The notes under the pieces are model-generated. The model saw only the letters and a program-made list of their open reading frames with translations. It was not told the origin of the DNA and did not search any database. Both the position numbers and the translations under genes were made by a program. DNA of 64,000 nt, taken from positions 62,001 to 126,000 of the forward strand of contig NZ_JAFCKP010000010.1 in NCBI RefSeq assembly GCF_018130245.1, written 5' to 3'. The DNA is from Bradyrhizobium sp. SZCCT0231 (GTDB taxonomy: Bacteria; Pseudomonadota; Alphaproteobacteria; Rhizobiales; Xanthobacteraceae). This document shows, piece after piece, positions 26,175 to 34,171 of this stretch; position 1 is the first letter of the stretch, and each line of letters begins with the position of its first letter.

Positions 26175-28425
26175 GACCAACGAGTATCTCGGCTATCCGG
26201 ATCGCATCAGCGTCCCGGCAGGCGAGGCCGTCAGATTCCAGCTCAGCAGCACGCGGCCGAGCGTGAAGGTCGAGGTGCTCAGGCTGCGCTGCGGCGATGT
26301 CGATACCAACGGCCCGGGCTTCAAATATGAGGTGATGACGAGCCCCATTGACGGTGAGCATGCCTGCCTCGATCAACCGATCCGCCCGGGATCCAACGCC
26401 GTCATTGACCACGACGGTGCACTGGTCCCGACCGGCGGGCACTGGTGTTTCGGAGCCTACGTATATCCGACGCGGATCGCGGATAATGCCAGGGCCGTGA
26501 TGGGAAATTGGTGCGAGCGCTCGGCGCGTGGCTATGCGCTCGAGCTCGACGACGAGGGAAATCTGGTGCTGGTGCTGGGCCAGGCGAGCAAGACGCCAGC
26601 CCGCTTTGCCCTCGACGTCAAGCTGCGCCCGCGCGTCTGGGCGTTCGTATCGTGTGCGCTTGACCTTGCGCGGGGATCGGCCTCGTTGTCGCTGATCGTT
26701 CCGGCAGACGGCGTTCGGCCGGCCGCTGCCCATTCGAAATCGTTCGCCCTGCCGCAAGCGCCTGCGCTCGATTCCGGCCTGCCGTTCCTGATCGCGGCCC
26801 ATCATGCGAATGGTGATCGCCAATATACCTCGCACTTCGACGGCAAGATCGAAGCTCCGCGCGTCTTTTCGTGTCCGTTGGACGCAGAGGCGCTGCGGGT
26901 ATTCGACGGCCGGCTGCGAACGGGAGCAAGCGATGCAGGGCTTGTCGCCTTCTGGGATTTCTCGGATGGAATCTCGTCGCTGTCGATCAAGGACGTTTCG
27001 CCGAACAGCCTGCATGGCAGCCTCCGCCAGTTGCCCCGCAGGGGCGTGACCGGCTTTCATTGGTCTGGATCCGTCCACGACTGGCGGCTGTCGCCGGAGG
27101 AATATGCGGCGATTCATTTCCACAGCGACGACATCTACGATTGCGGGTGGCAGACAACTTGCACGCTCGATGTGCCGGCCCACTGGCGATCAGGCGTCTA
27201 CGCGCTCCGGCTGACCTCGGGAGGCGACAATCCAGACAGGGACTGCGAAAGCTACGTCACTTTTTTCGTGACGCCCGGCAAGGCGTCCCGGCGGGCGGAT
27301 CTGGTCGTGGTCGCTTCAGTTGCGACATATCTGGCTTATGCCAACAGCGCGTTGCGTCTCTATCAGGTTCACTTCGAAACGCTGATGGAGCACGTTCTGT
27401 GGTTGCCGCAAGATGACGTCTTCATGCAGGAGAACCCGGAGATCGGCCAGTCGACCTATGATTGCCATGTCGACGGCTCGGGGCGAGCGTACAGCTCCTG
27501 GCTGCGGCCCGTCCTCAACATGCGTCCGCGCGGCTACTGGTTCAATTTGATCAACGACACCCATATCCTCGACTGGCTCGAGGAGAAGGGGATCGCCTAC
27601 GATCTGATCACCGATGTCGAGCTTGATCGGGAAGGAGCGCGGGCGCTTGCCCCTTACCGGGTCCTGATGACGCCGACCCATCCCGAGTATTATAGCTTCA
27701 GCATGATGAACGCGATCATGGCGTATCAGAACGCCGGCGGGCGGCACATCTCGATGGGAGGCAATGCATTCTACTGGCGCTGCGGCTTTCACCCGGCCGC
27801 GCCCGCCGCGCTGGAGGTTCGCCGCGGCATGGCAGGAACGCGCACCTGGGAATCGGAGCCGGGCGAAGTGCATCTTGCCGGCACCGGCGAGCCGGGCTCG
27901 CTGTGGCGGCATTCGGGCTTTGCGCCGCAGAAGCTGGTCGGCGTCGGGTTCTCGGCCATGATCAACGATACCTGCGGCTACTATCTGCGCACCGCCGAAA
28001 GCGAGGATGCGCGCGTCGCGTTTATCTTCGAGGGCACAGGCCGTCACGAAAAATTCGGTGATTTTGGATTTCGCTACAACGGTGCCGTCGGCAGCGAGAT
28101 CGACCGGTACGATCTCGAGCTCGGAACGCCGCCGCATGCGCTGCGGATCGCGACGTCCGAAGGATTGGGCGCGGGCGCGCTGCCCACGCCGGAGGAGTTC
28201 CGCACCGTGGTCGACGGACTCGACGGCACACAGAATGCGCTGGTGCGCGCCGACATGGTGTTCTTCGAGGCGGCCCATGGCGGCGCCGTCTTTGCGACGG
28301 GATCGATCACCTACGGCATGTCGTTGGGTCACAACAACTACGACAACAACATCAGCACCATCACGTTGAACGTCGTGAATCGGTTTCTCGACCCAAGGCC
28401 GTTCGTCATGCCTGCCAAGACCTAG
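26164..28425 (+). CDS. dmfA2: N,N-dimethylformamidase-like large (beta) subunit
   Basis: 753 residues from GTG 26164, inside the end of the small-subunit gene; the Paracoccus large subunit is of similar length (about 760). Residues about 90-260 look like a lectin/LamG-type insertion (GHWCFGAYVYPTR, then FDGKIEAPRVFSCPLDAEALRVFDG, then DVSPNSLHG). The C-terminal half holds the catalytic lobe with NLINDTHILDWLEEKGIAYDLITD, HPEYY at 506-510 and MGGNAFYWR. The known enzyme uses an iron bound by two tyrosines and a carboxylate to hydrolyse a formamide C-N bond; I did not assign those ligands here. The natural substrate is probably a larger amide taken up by the adjacent importer. Confidence 0.85.
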   Translation: MIYKTNEYLGYPDRISVPAGEAVRFQLSSTRPSVKVEVLRLRCGDVDTNGPGFKYEVMTSPIDGEHACLDQPIRPGSNAVIDHDGALVPTGGHWCFGAYVYPTRIADNARAVMGNWCERSARGYALELDDEGNLVLVLGQASKTPARFALDVKLRPRVWAFVSCALDLARGSASLSLIVPADGVRPAAAHSKSFALPQAPALDSGLPFLIAAHHANGDRQYTSHFDGKIEAPRVFSCPLDAEALRVFDGRLRTGASDAGLVAFWDFSDGISSLSIKDVSPNSLHGSLRQLPRRGVTGFHWSGSVHDWRLSPEEYAAIHFHSDDIYDCGWQTTCTLDVPAHWRSGVYALRLTSGGDNPDRDCESYVTFFVTPGKASRRADLVVVASVATYLAYANSALRLYQVHFETLMEHVLWLPQDDVFMQENPEIGQSTYDCHVDGSGRAYSSWLRPVLNMRPRGYWFNLINDTHILDWLEEKGIAYDLITDVELDREGARALAPYRVLMTPTHPEYYSFSMMNAIMAYQNAGGRHISMGGNAFYWRCGFHPAAPAALEVRRGMAGTRTWESEPGEVHLAGTGEPGSLWRHSGFAPQKLVGVGFSAMINDTCGYYLRTAESEDARVAFIFEGTGRHEKFGDFGFRYNGAVGSEIDRYDLELGTPPHALRIATSEGLGAGALPTPEEFRTVVDGLDGTQNALVRADMVFFEAAHGGAVFATGSITYGMSLGHNNYDNNISTITLNVVNRFLDPRPFVMPAKT

Positions 28426-28505
28426 ACTGCGGCCTCGATCTCCGCCCAACATGCAAAATCGCCATCTCGTCGCCAGAGATGGCTTCTCGAACCAGGGAGG
28501 CTGTC

Positions 28506-30182
28506 ATGTCGGACATGCCTGAGTTTCAACCCCCGGAATTGGGGTCCGTCAACGTCGCTCCCCGCAAGGCGCGCCCGATGCATGCGGACGAGCACTGGGC
28601 CAGCCAGCCCTGGTATGAGGTTCCGCGCGGCGATCCCGCAATCGCGGAGGTCTACACCTATACCGACGCGATGTCTTACGACCCGGGAGACGAAGTTGTC
28701 TTTCGCTCCTCCGCGACCGCAAAGGCCTGGCGGTTGCAGATCTATCGCGACGGTCTCGAGCCCGAGATGGTGCATGAGGTCGATGCGCTTGATGGCGTGT
28801 TCGCGGCTACGCCGTCCGATGCCTATCGCAATGGCTGCAACTGGCCCGTCGCTCATCGCTGGACGTTGCCGCCGGATCTGCGCTCAGGCTTTTTTCGCGT
28901 GGTCTCGTCGTGCGAGCGAGCGAATGGGGCCCGCTTCATCCAGCATCATTTCTTCGTCGTGCGGCCGACGGAGAAAACGCGGCGCGCGAAGATACTGATG
29001 ATCCTGCCGACGGGCACCTGGACCGCCTACAATGATTTTGGCGGTGCCAATCATTATTTCGGCGTCGAAGGTCCGAACCGCGACGAGCCGTCACCGGTAT
29101 TGTCGCTGCAGCGGCCATGGACGCGCGGCGTGGTCTGGCTGCCGTCCGGCGCACCGCGCATCTGCGCCGATCCCGCGCCCGAGATGGGCGACGCGCCCCG
29201 CTATCAGATGAAGGAGTGGGCGTTCTCCAACGGCTTTGGCCAGTATTACGCGGCAGCGGGCTGGGCCCAGTTCGATCGGCATTTCGTGCTCTGGGCGCAG
29301 AAGGAAGGCTACGCCCTCGACATGATCACCCAGACTGATCTCCACTACCGGCCCGAGCTGCTCGACGCCTACCCTTGCGTCACCATCATCGGCCATGACG
29401 AGTACTGGACATGGGAGATGCGCGAGGCAATCGAGCGCTATGTGGAGGGCGGCGGGCGGCTCGCGCGCTTCGGCGCGAACTTCCTGTGGCAGATCCGGCT
29501 CGAGGAGGAGGGCAGGCGCCAAGTCTGCTACAAGTTCAAGGCCATCCACAAGGACCCCTTCGTCGGCACGGACCGCGCGCGTCTGATGACATCAGCCTGG
29601 GAAGATCGCAATGTCCGTTGGCCCGGCGCCTCGACGGTCGGCGTGAACGGTGCGCACGGCCTCTACGCGTCCTGGGGCGGATTCGCGCCGAACGGCCAAC
29701 GAGGCTTTACCGTCTATCGCCCCGAGCATTGGGCATTTGCCGGCACAGGACTGCACTATGCCGATATCTTCGGCGACAAGCAGCACATCTTTGCCTACGA
29801 GGTCGACGGGCTGGACTACACGTTCCGTAACGGGCTTCCTTTTCCAGTCCCGGCCGAGGGGCAGCCCGAGACCATCCAGATTCTGGCGATGGCGCCGGCC
29901 GTCCTGGCCGAAGACGAGCCGCAGGGTGAGGGCTTCCGCTACTATGTCCGCAGCAGCGACCACGAAGGCCTGGTGGAGTGCATCACCGGCGAGGTCACGC
30001 CCGAGGGGCTGGCCCGCTACAAATACGGCTCCGGCATGATGGTGCACATGACCCGCGGCAAGGGCGAGGTGCTGACAGCCGCGACCTGCGAATGGGTGAT
30101 GGGGTTGAAGCGCGGCGATCCGTTCACGCAGCGGATCACCCGCAACATCCTCGATCGCTTCACTGCGCCCCGTTCCGCGTGA
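28506..30182 (+). CDS. Second dimethylformamidase-like protein, catalytic lobe without the lectin-like insertion
   Basis: 558 residues from ATG 28506, with GGGAGG just upstream. It shares the catalytic-lobe pattern of the preceding large subunit: a strand-helix EGYALDMITQTDLH, then HDEYW at 297-301 (HPEYY in the paralogue), then FGANFLWQIRLEEEG (MGGNAFYWR in the paralogue). It lacks the roughly 170-residue lectin-like insertion and has no small subunit of its own. Whether it is a second amidohydrolase for a later step or a partner of the first is open. It converges on the regulator gene eight bases away. Confidence 0.8.
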   Translation: MSDMPEFQPPELGSVNVAPRKARPMHADEHWASQPWYEVPRGDPAIAEVYTYTDAMSYDPGDEVVFRSSATAKAWRLQIYRDGLEPEMVHEVDALDGVFAATPSDAYRNGCNWPVAHRWTLPPDLRSGFFRVVSSCERANGARFIQHHFFVVRPTEKTRRAKILMILPTGTWTAYNDFGGANHYFGVEGPNRDEPSPVLSLQRPWTRGVVWLPSGAPRICADPAPEMGDAPRYQMKEWAFSNGFGQYYAAAGWAQFDRHFVLWAQKEGYALDMITQTDLHYRPELLDAYPCVTIIGHDEYWTWEMREAIERYVEGGGRLARFGANFLWQIRLEEEGRRQVCYKFKAIHKDPFVGTDRARLMTSAWEDRNVRWPGASTVGVNGAHGLYASWGGFAPNGQRGFTVYRPEHWAFAGTGLHYADIFGDKQHIFAYEVDGLDYTFRNGLPFPVPAEGQPETIQILAMAPAVLAEDEPQGEGFRYYVRSSDHEGLVECITGEVTPEGLARYKYGSGMMVHMTRGKGEVLTAATCEWVMGLKRGDPFTQRITRNILDRFTAPRSA

Positions 30183-30189
30183 GCAACCT

Positions 30190-31032
30190 TCAGCGACGCC
30201 TGGATTTCGCGCGTGCTGCCTTGGCAGGTGGTGCAGCGCGCGTCTGCGTCGCTTCAATCTCGACGTCTTCGTCGATGGCCGTCTCGGGAGTCATGAAGCG
30301 CGTACCGCCATGCTTTTCCAGCAACCGGACGAGATTCTGGCCGCCCTCCATCATGTCCGCCTGGATCGACTCGCGAACCTTGTCCGGCCGGCGCTGCCGC
30401 AGATTCTTGAGAACGGACAGGTGCTGGTGTTCGTTTGGATAGGTCGGGGGGGCGTGCGGGTAATGGAAATTCAACAAGGGTCCGTTGCGCATCCAGATAT
30501 CGTCGAGGATGGCGAGCACTTCGGGAAGACCCGATCCATCATAGAGACCGCGGTGGAATTGCCAGTTGGCGCGAACCGCGTCGGACCATCTGTGCTCCTT
30601 CTCCGCGCTGATCAGTTCGCGGTGAGTGGCCTCCATCCTGTCGATATCGGCTTCGGAGATGCGCGTGGTTGCGTGCTCGGCGGCAAGTCCTTCGAGAAAC
30701 AACCTGACAGTCCTCAGCTCGATATACTGCTTCGCCGTCATGTGGGCGACCATGATCGAGCGTCCCGCCTGCATCTCAAGCGCGCGGCCGCGCACGAGCT
30801 GCATCAGGGCTTCGCGAATCGGCGTCTCCGACACGTTCATGGTCGCGGCAAGGTCGCGAATCTTGAAGCGATGGCCCGGCCAGAACCGGCCTTCCATCAG
30901 CGCCTGGCGCAGATTGTTGTAGACCAGGCTTGTCAGGCTGTCGCGCGCGACCGGGCCTACGCCGCCGTCGCCATGTCTCTGTTCAACGTCAACCATTCTC
31001 GGTCCCCGAAAGGTCTGGGCTGTTTCGGCCAT
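30190..31032 (-). CDS. GntR-family transcriptional regulator, FCD subfamily
   Basis: 280 residues; M13 (position 30996) is an alternative start. Winged-helix domain: LTSLVYNNLRQALMEGRFWPGHRFKIRDLAATMNVSETPIREAL, the classic GntR recognition helix. C-terminal FCD effector domain with NWQFHRGLYDGSG and NEHQHLSVLKNL, whose Asp and His residues usually bind a metal near the effector. The C-terminus is a basic tail. FCD regulators mostly repress catabolic operons until an organic acid or similar effector binds. The repeated TGATATATCA palindromes before the surrounding operons, and a degenerate copy before this gene, are its likely sites. Confidence 0.92.
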   Translation of the reverse strand: MAETAQTFRGPRMVDVEQRHGDGGVGPVARDSLTSLVYNNLRQALMEGRFWPGHRFKIRDLAATMNVSETPIREALMQLVRGRALEMQAGRSIMVAHMTAKQYIELRTVRLFLEGLAAEHATTRISEADIDRMEATHRELISAEKEHRWSDAVRANWQFHRGLYDGSGLPEVLAILDDIWMRNGPLLNFHYPHAPPTYPNEHQHLSVLKNLRQRRPDKVRESIQADMMEGGQNLVRLLEKHGGTRFMTPETAIDEDVEIEATQTRAAPPAKAARAKSRRR

Positions 31033-31056
31033 CCGCGCCGATACGGGTTCGAATCC

Positions 31057-31073
31057 ATTTCATATATAATATA
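31057..31073. promoter_or_regulatory. Degenerate operator-like AT-rich element before the regulator gene
   Basis: TTTCATATATAATATAG lies 24 bases upstream of the regulator start (minus strand). It resembles the TGATATATCA decamer plus flanks but is not a perfect palindrome. Possible autoregulation site. Confidence 0.3.
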
Positions 31074-31240
31074 GGATGTCGTTGCTGCGCACTGACCGTC
31101 TGCGCTTCCTCTGCGACAGAACCTTCAAGGTTCGCCGCCTCCCGAAAGCCCAAATTCGTCAGCTCAGAATCGGACCGCGGCCTCACGAGGTCTACGGCCC
31201 GGGGCAGCAACAATTCCCTTGTAACCGAGAGTAGAATATA

Positions 31241-31250
31241 TGATATATCA
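31241..31250. promoter_or_regulatory. TGATATATCA operator upstream of the aminotransferase gene
   Basis: Third perfect copy of the decamer, 22 bases before ATG 31273 and just ahead of the GAGGAGAAGAGAGG ribosome-site region. At this distance binding would block initiation. Confidence 0.65.
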
Positions 31251-31272
31251 AAATTAGAGGAGAAGAGAGGGT

Positions 31273-32499
31273 ATGCCGGAATTGATCAGGACAAGGGATG
31301 CTGCCCTGCGGGCGCGGGCCGAGAAGGTCGTGCCAGGCGGGATGTGGGGACATCTCCACGCGGCCAAGTTGCCGGAGACGTATCCGCAGTTCTTCAGCCG
31401 CGGCGAGGGCGGCGTGCTCTGGGACGCTGATGGTCACCGCTACGTGGACTTCATGTGCAGCTGGGGTCCCAACCTGCTCGGCCATCACCATCCCGAGGTG
31501 GAGGAAGCCGCCGAGCGTCAGCGGCGCGACGGCGACTGCCTCAATGGTCCGGCCGAAGTCATGGTCGAGTTGGCCGAGCTTGTCGTTGATATGGTGGGAC
31601 ATGCCGATTGGACGCAGTTTCAGAAGAACGGCACCGATGCGACGACGACGTGCGTCACGATCGCAAGGGCTGCAACGGGTCGACGCAAGATCCTCGTCGC
31701 CAAGGGCGCCTATCATGGTGCCGTGCCGTGGTGCTCACCGTCGCTTCTCGGTGTGACCGCGGAGGATCGCGCTCATCTCGGATATTTCACGTTCAATGAT
31801 GTCGAGAGCCTTGAGGCGGCGGCAAAGGCGGCGGGCGATGATCTTGCCGGGATTCTGATTTCGGCATTCCGCCACGATCTCGGGTTCGACCAGGAACTTC
31901 CAACCGTAGAGTTCGCCCGTGCGGCGCGTCGCATCTGTGACAGCAAGGGGGCTGCACTGCTCATCGACGAAGTTCGCGCCGGCTTCCGCCTCAATGTCGC
32001 GGGTAGCTGGGAAGGGCTTGGTGTTCGGCCCGACTTGTCGGCCTGGAGCAAGGCGATCGCCAATGGTCATGCCCTGGCGGCTGTGACCGGAGCCGATTGG
32101 CTGCGCCGTGCTGCGTCTCAGGTCTTTGTCACGGGGTCATTCTGGGCCGGCGCCGTCGCCATGGCTGCTGCCGTCGCGACGTTGAAGATCGTGCGCAGGG
32201 ACGATATTCCGGCCCGCCTTGCGCAGCTCGGCCAAACGCTGCGTGATGGCCTGGAGACGCGTTCCCGTCAGTTCGGTCTTTCAATCCGTCAATCGGGACC
32301 TGTGCAAATGCCGACCCTTTTGTTCGAGGGGGACCCCGACTATCGGAAAGGTTCGGCGTTCTGCCGCGCGATGCTTGCAAGGGGCGTCTACTTCCATCCC
32401 AAGCACAACATGTTCCTCTGCGCCGCCCATACCGAGGCCGACATCGCCGTGGCTCTCGAGGCAGCGGAGCACGGCTTTGCAACAGTGGCGGCACTTTGA
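31273..32499 (+). CDS. Class III aminotransferase, glutamate-1-semialdehyde-aminomutase-like
   Basis: 408 residues, PLP-dependent. LWDADGHRYVDFMCSWGPNLLGHHHPEV is the N-terminal class III block. Asp232 (LIDEVRAGF) should hold the pyridine nitrogen, and Lys260 (AWSKAIANGH) should form the Schiff base. FVTGSFWAGAVAMAAA is the phosphate-binding region of the partner subunit. GSAM-like members outside haem synthesis often act as transaminases of beta- or omega-amino acids. With its own copy of the operator it is probably the nitrogen-removing step of the island's pathway. The GSAM reaction itself is unlikely here. Confidence 0.88.
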   Translation: MPELIRTRDAALRARAEKVVPGGMWGHLHAAKLPETYPQFFSRGEGGVLWDADGHRYVDFMCSWGPNLLGHHHPEVEEAAERQRRDGDCLNGPAEVMVELAELVVDMVGHADWTQFQKNGTDATTTCVTIARAATGRRKILVAKGAYHGAVPWCSPSLLGVTAEDRAHLGYFTFNDVESLEAAAKAAGDDLAGILISAFRHDLGFDQELPTVEFARAARRICDSKGAALLIDEVRAGFRLNVAGSWEGLGVRPDLSAWSKAIANGHALAAVTGADWLRRAASQVFVTGSFWAGAVAMAAAVATLKIVRRDDIPARLAQLGQTLRDGLETRSRQFGLSIRQSGPVQMPTLLFEGDPDYRKGSAFCRAMLARGVYFHPKHNMFLCAAHTEADIAVALEAAEHGFATVAAL

Positions 32500-32608
32500 T
32501 GTCACGCGGTGCAAAGACCATGATGGTGCGACGAATGCCCATGTTCGGTCGGATAAGCCCAGTGGTGCGACCAGTAAGTGATTGATTGCTCTTTACCCGT
32601 CGCTATCT

Positions 32609-32651
32609 CTTGATCGGCGGGTCCCAGGTTCGAGCCCTGGTGCGCCCACCA
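32609..32651 (+). other. tRNA 3'-end fragment (anticodon-loop side, T arm and CCA end), probable attachment-site remnant
   Basis: CCAGG-TTCGAGC-CCTGG at 32624-32640 is a perfect T arm, followed by TGCGCCC and ACCA, the 3' acceptor strand with encoded CCA. The matching 5' half (it should begin GGGCGCA) is absent upstream: the bases where the anticodon stem should pair do not complement. A 3' tRNA end without its 5' half is what an integrative element leaves at one junction. The parent tRNA cannot be named with confidence; the loop would read CTT, but that part may lie outside the identity block. Confidence 0.7.
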
Positions 32652-33214
32652 TTGGAAAGTTCTTATTTTCCAAGACCTTGCTCTTATCTTCCAGGACCTT
32701 TCGCGGAGGAGCGCCGAGAACCACAATTGGTCTCGTGCGACGTTCCTCATGGTCGGAGCAGCACGGCCACTCGTGCCATTCGTCGATGTGTGGCGAGTAG
32801 CGGGGGCCCCCGTCCCGTGCTGGCGAGAACCTCGAGAAGATCTCCGGATGCTTTCTTCTGAGCGCGCCGGGCAAGTGATCTCCGATAGCTCGCTCTAAGG
32901 CGTTCGTGAAGAACTCGGCCGCCTTGACCGCACCGGCGGACAAGCTGCGTGGCGCTGGACCGCACTTCGCTCAGATCGCGCACCGCGCCGCCGAGACCGG
33001 GCCCCGCTCGTTTGCGGTCGGCAAGCTGGCGTGCATGTGAATTAAATAAAGGCGCAGCATTAATGGAGGCTGGAGCGGAGAAATCGCGCGGCCTGCTGCG
33101 CAATTTGAATATCCGTATTATCACGGTAAATCTCGATCGATTTATGGTTAATGCAGGTAGGCTGTTGTAATGCTACGGATTTTATCGATTTTCCATCAAA
33201 TTTAAATCTCCGTG

Positions 33215-33236
33215 GGCCGGCAATTTAAAATCGGCC
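33215..33236. repeat. GGCCG/CGGCC inverted repeat upstream of the pilin gene
   Basis: GGCCG, 12 AT-rich bases, then CGGCC; a perfect 5-bp stem just before the longer inverted repeat at 33241. Confidence 0.4.
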
Positions 33237-33240
33237 ACAT

Positions 33241-33270
33241 ATTAAATATTGACTAGGGATAATATTTAAT
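33241..33270. promoter_or_regulatory. Perfect 10-10-10 inverted repeat upstream of the pilin gene
   Basis: ATTAAATATT, spacer GACTAGGGAT, AATATTTAAT. The arms are exact reverse complements and the centre-to-centre distance is 20 bp, about two helical turns. It lies 85 bases before the pilin ATG at 33356. An operator for a dimeric or tetrameric regulator is the most natural reading; a promoter AT element is the alternative. Confidence 0.5.
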
Positions 33271-33355
33271 AAAGAGTTTATGAGGTGGCGGGCGGTTATC
33301 GTCCGCAGCCGCCAAGGGTGTCTGAAGCTTCGTCTCGAAAGAAAGGTTTTCCCCT

Positions 33356-33565
33356 ATGTTGCAATATTACATCAAGACCACCGACGCCTTGAAGCGCCTG
33401 CGTGCCGACCAGGATGGCGTGGTGTCGTTCGAGTACATCATCGTCGCGGTTTGCATCATCGGCGCAGTGTCGGCCGTGTTCGGCATTGGAGCTGGCGGTG
33501 CGATCGGAACGGCGCTGACAGGCGGGGTCACCGCGATCACCACCGCTTTTACTGCGGCGGTTTGA
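33356..33565 (+). CDS. pilA: Flp-type pilin, major subunit of the Tad pilus
   Basis: 69 residues with the Flp/Fap form: a short basic leader (MLQYYIKTTDALKRLRADQDG), then VVSFEYIIVA with the conserved Glu-Tyr, then a long hydrophobic Ala/Gly-rich helix. Processing by the CpaA peptidase is expected after the glycine before VVSFEY. GAAAGG stands upstream. It is followed by a hairpin before the assembly genes, which would let the pilin be made in excess. Confidence 0.93.
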   Translation: MLQYYIKTTDALKRLRADQDGVVSFEYIIVAVCIIGAVSAVFGIGAGGAIGTALTGGVTAITTAFTAAV

Positions 33566-33582
33566 TACGGCCGTTCGACGCC

Positions 33583-33612
33583 AGAGGGGGGCATCGGAAT
33601 GTGTCCCCCTCT
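33583..33612 (+). terminator. Hairpin between pilin and cpaA genes (terminator or attenuator)
   Basis: AGAGGGGG and CCCCCTCT form a perfect 8-bp stem with a 14-base loop, starting 17 bases after the pilin stop. No T-run follows, so partial termination or transcript stabilisation is more likely than a full stop. Confidence 0.55.
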
Positions 33613-33663
33613 CGAACCTTCTCTCTCCATTTTTGGTGTGCCTTCCACCTCCTCGAGGCATGC

Positions 33664-34170
33664 ATGAGCTGGCTTTCTTACATCGCCTCGATACTGGAAA
33701 TCCCGTTGCTGCTGTATGTCGCAACGCTCGACGTCGCGACCCGCATGATCCGAAATGACGTCTGTCTCTTGCTGGCGCTGCTCGGGATCGCCGGTCAGCT
33801 TGCCAGCCCGATGCAGCTTGCCGAATCCCTCATCGCCGCGACGATCCTGTTCTTGCTGTTGTTCGCGCTTTACCAGCGTGGTGGGATTGGCGGGGGTGAC
33901 GTCAAGTTGCTGGTAGCCTTGGCCATTGGTCTGCCGCCGACGGGCTTGATCCAGTTGTTGGCGGTGACCTCGCTGGCGGGGGGCGTTCTTGCCCTGGTGC
34001 ATCTGGTGATGCGCGTCCTGCCACATCCGAGATTGGCGCCAGTCGGATCGTCGCTCGCACGCCGCGTCTACGCGATCGAGCGTTGGCGCCACATGCGACA
34101 CGCGCCCCTCCCTTACGGCGTGGCCATAGCGTGCGGTGGCATCTGGACCATCTTGAGCAGAGGATTTTGA
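33664..34170 (+). CDS. cpaA: Prepilin peptidase CpaA (A24 family)
   Basis: 168 residues from ATG 33664. It has the two aspartates of aspartic prepilin peptidases: one in ATLDVATRMIRN near the N-terminus and one in GGGDVKLL. Hydrophobic segments surround both. Like other Tad peptidases it is short and lacks the N-terminal methyltransferase domain of PilD. It cleaves the Flp pilin and the TadE-like pseudopilins at the inner membrane. The gene stops one base before cpaB. Confidence 0.92.
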   Translation: MSWLSYIASILEIPLLLYVATLDVATRMIRNDVCLLLALLGIAGQLASPMQLAESLIAATILFLLLFALYQRGGIGGGDVKLLVALAIGLPPTGLIQLLAVTSLAGGVLALVHLVMRVLPHPRLAPVGSSLARRVYAIERWRHMRHAPLPYGVAIACGGIWTILSRGF

Positions 34171-34171
34171 C

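Larger units (their letters stand above)
32500..33355. other. 856-bp region without a convincing gene
   Basis: It holds the tRNA 3' fragment (32609-32651), a short imperfect TTGGAAA/TTTCCAA hairpin directly after it, and then, from about 33030, a very AT-rich stretch with two inverted repeats leading into the pilin gene. Short open frames on both strands show no recognisable domain; those crossing the tRNA fragment read the familiar spurious GAPGLEPGTR-type peptide. Confidence 0.6.

Noticed and set aside
32593-33124. Minus-strand frames across the tRNA fragment
   Set aside because: The GAPGLEPGTR-type peptide is the known false translation of tRNA ends, and the rest has no recognisable domain.
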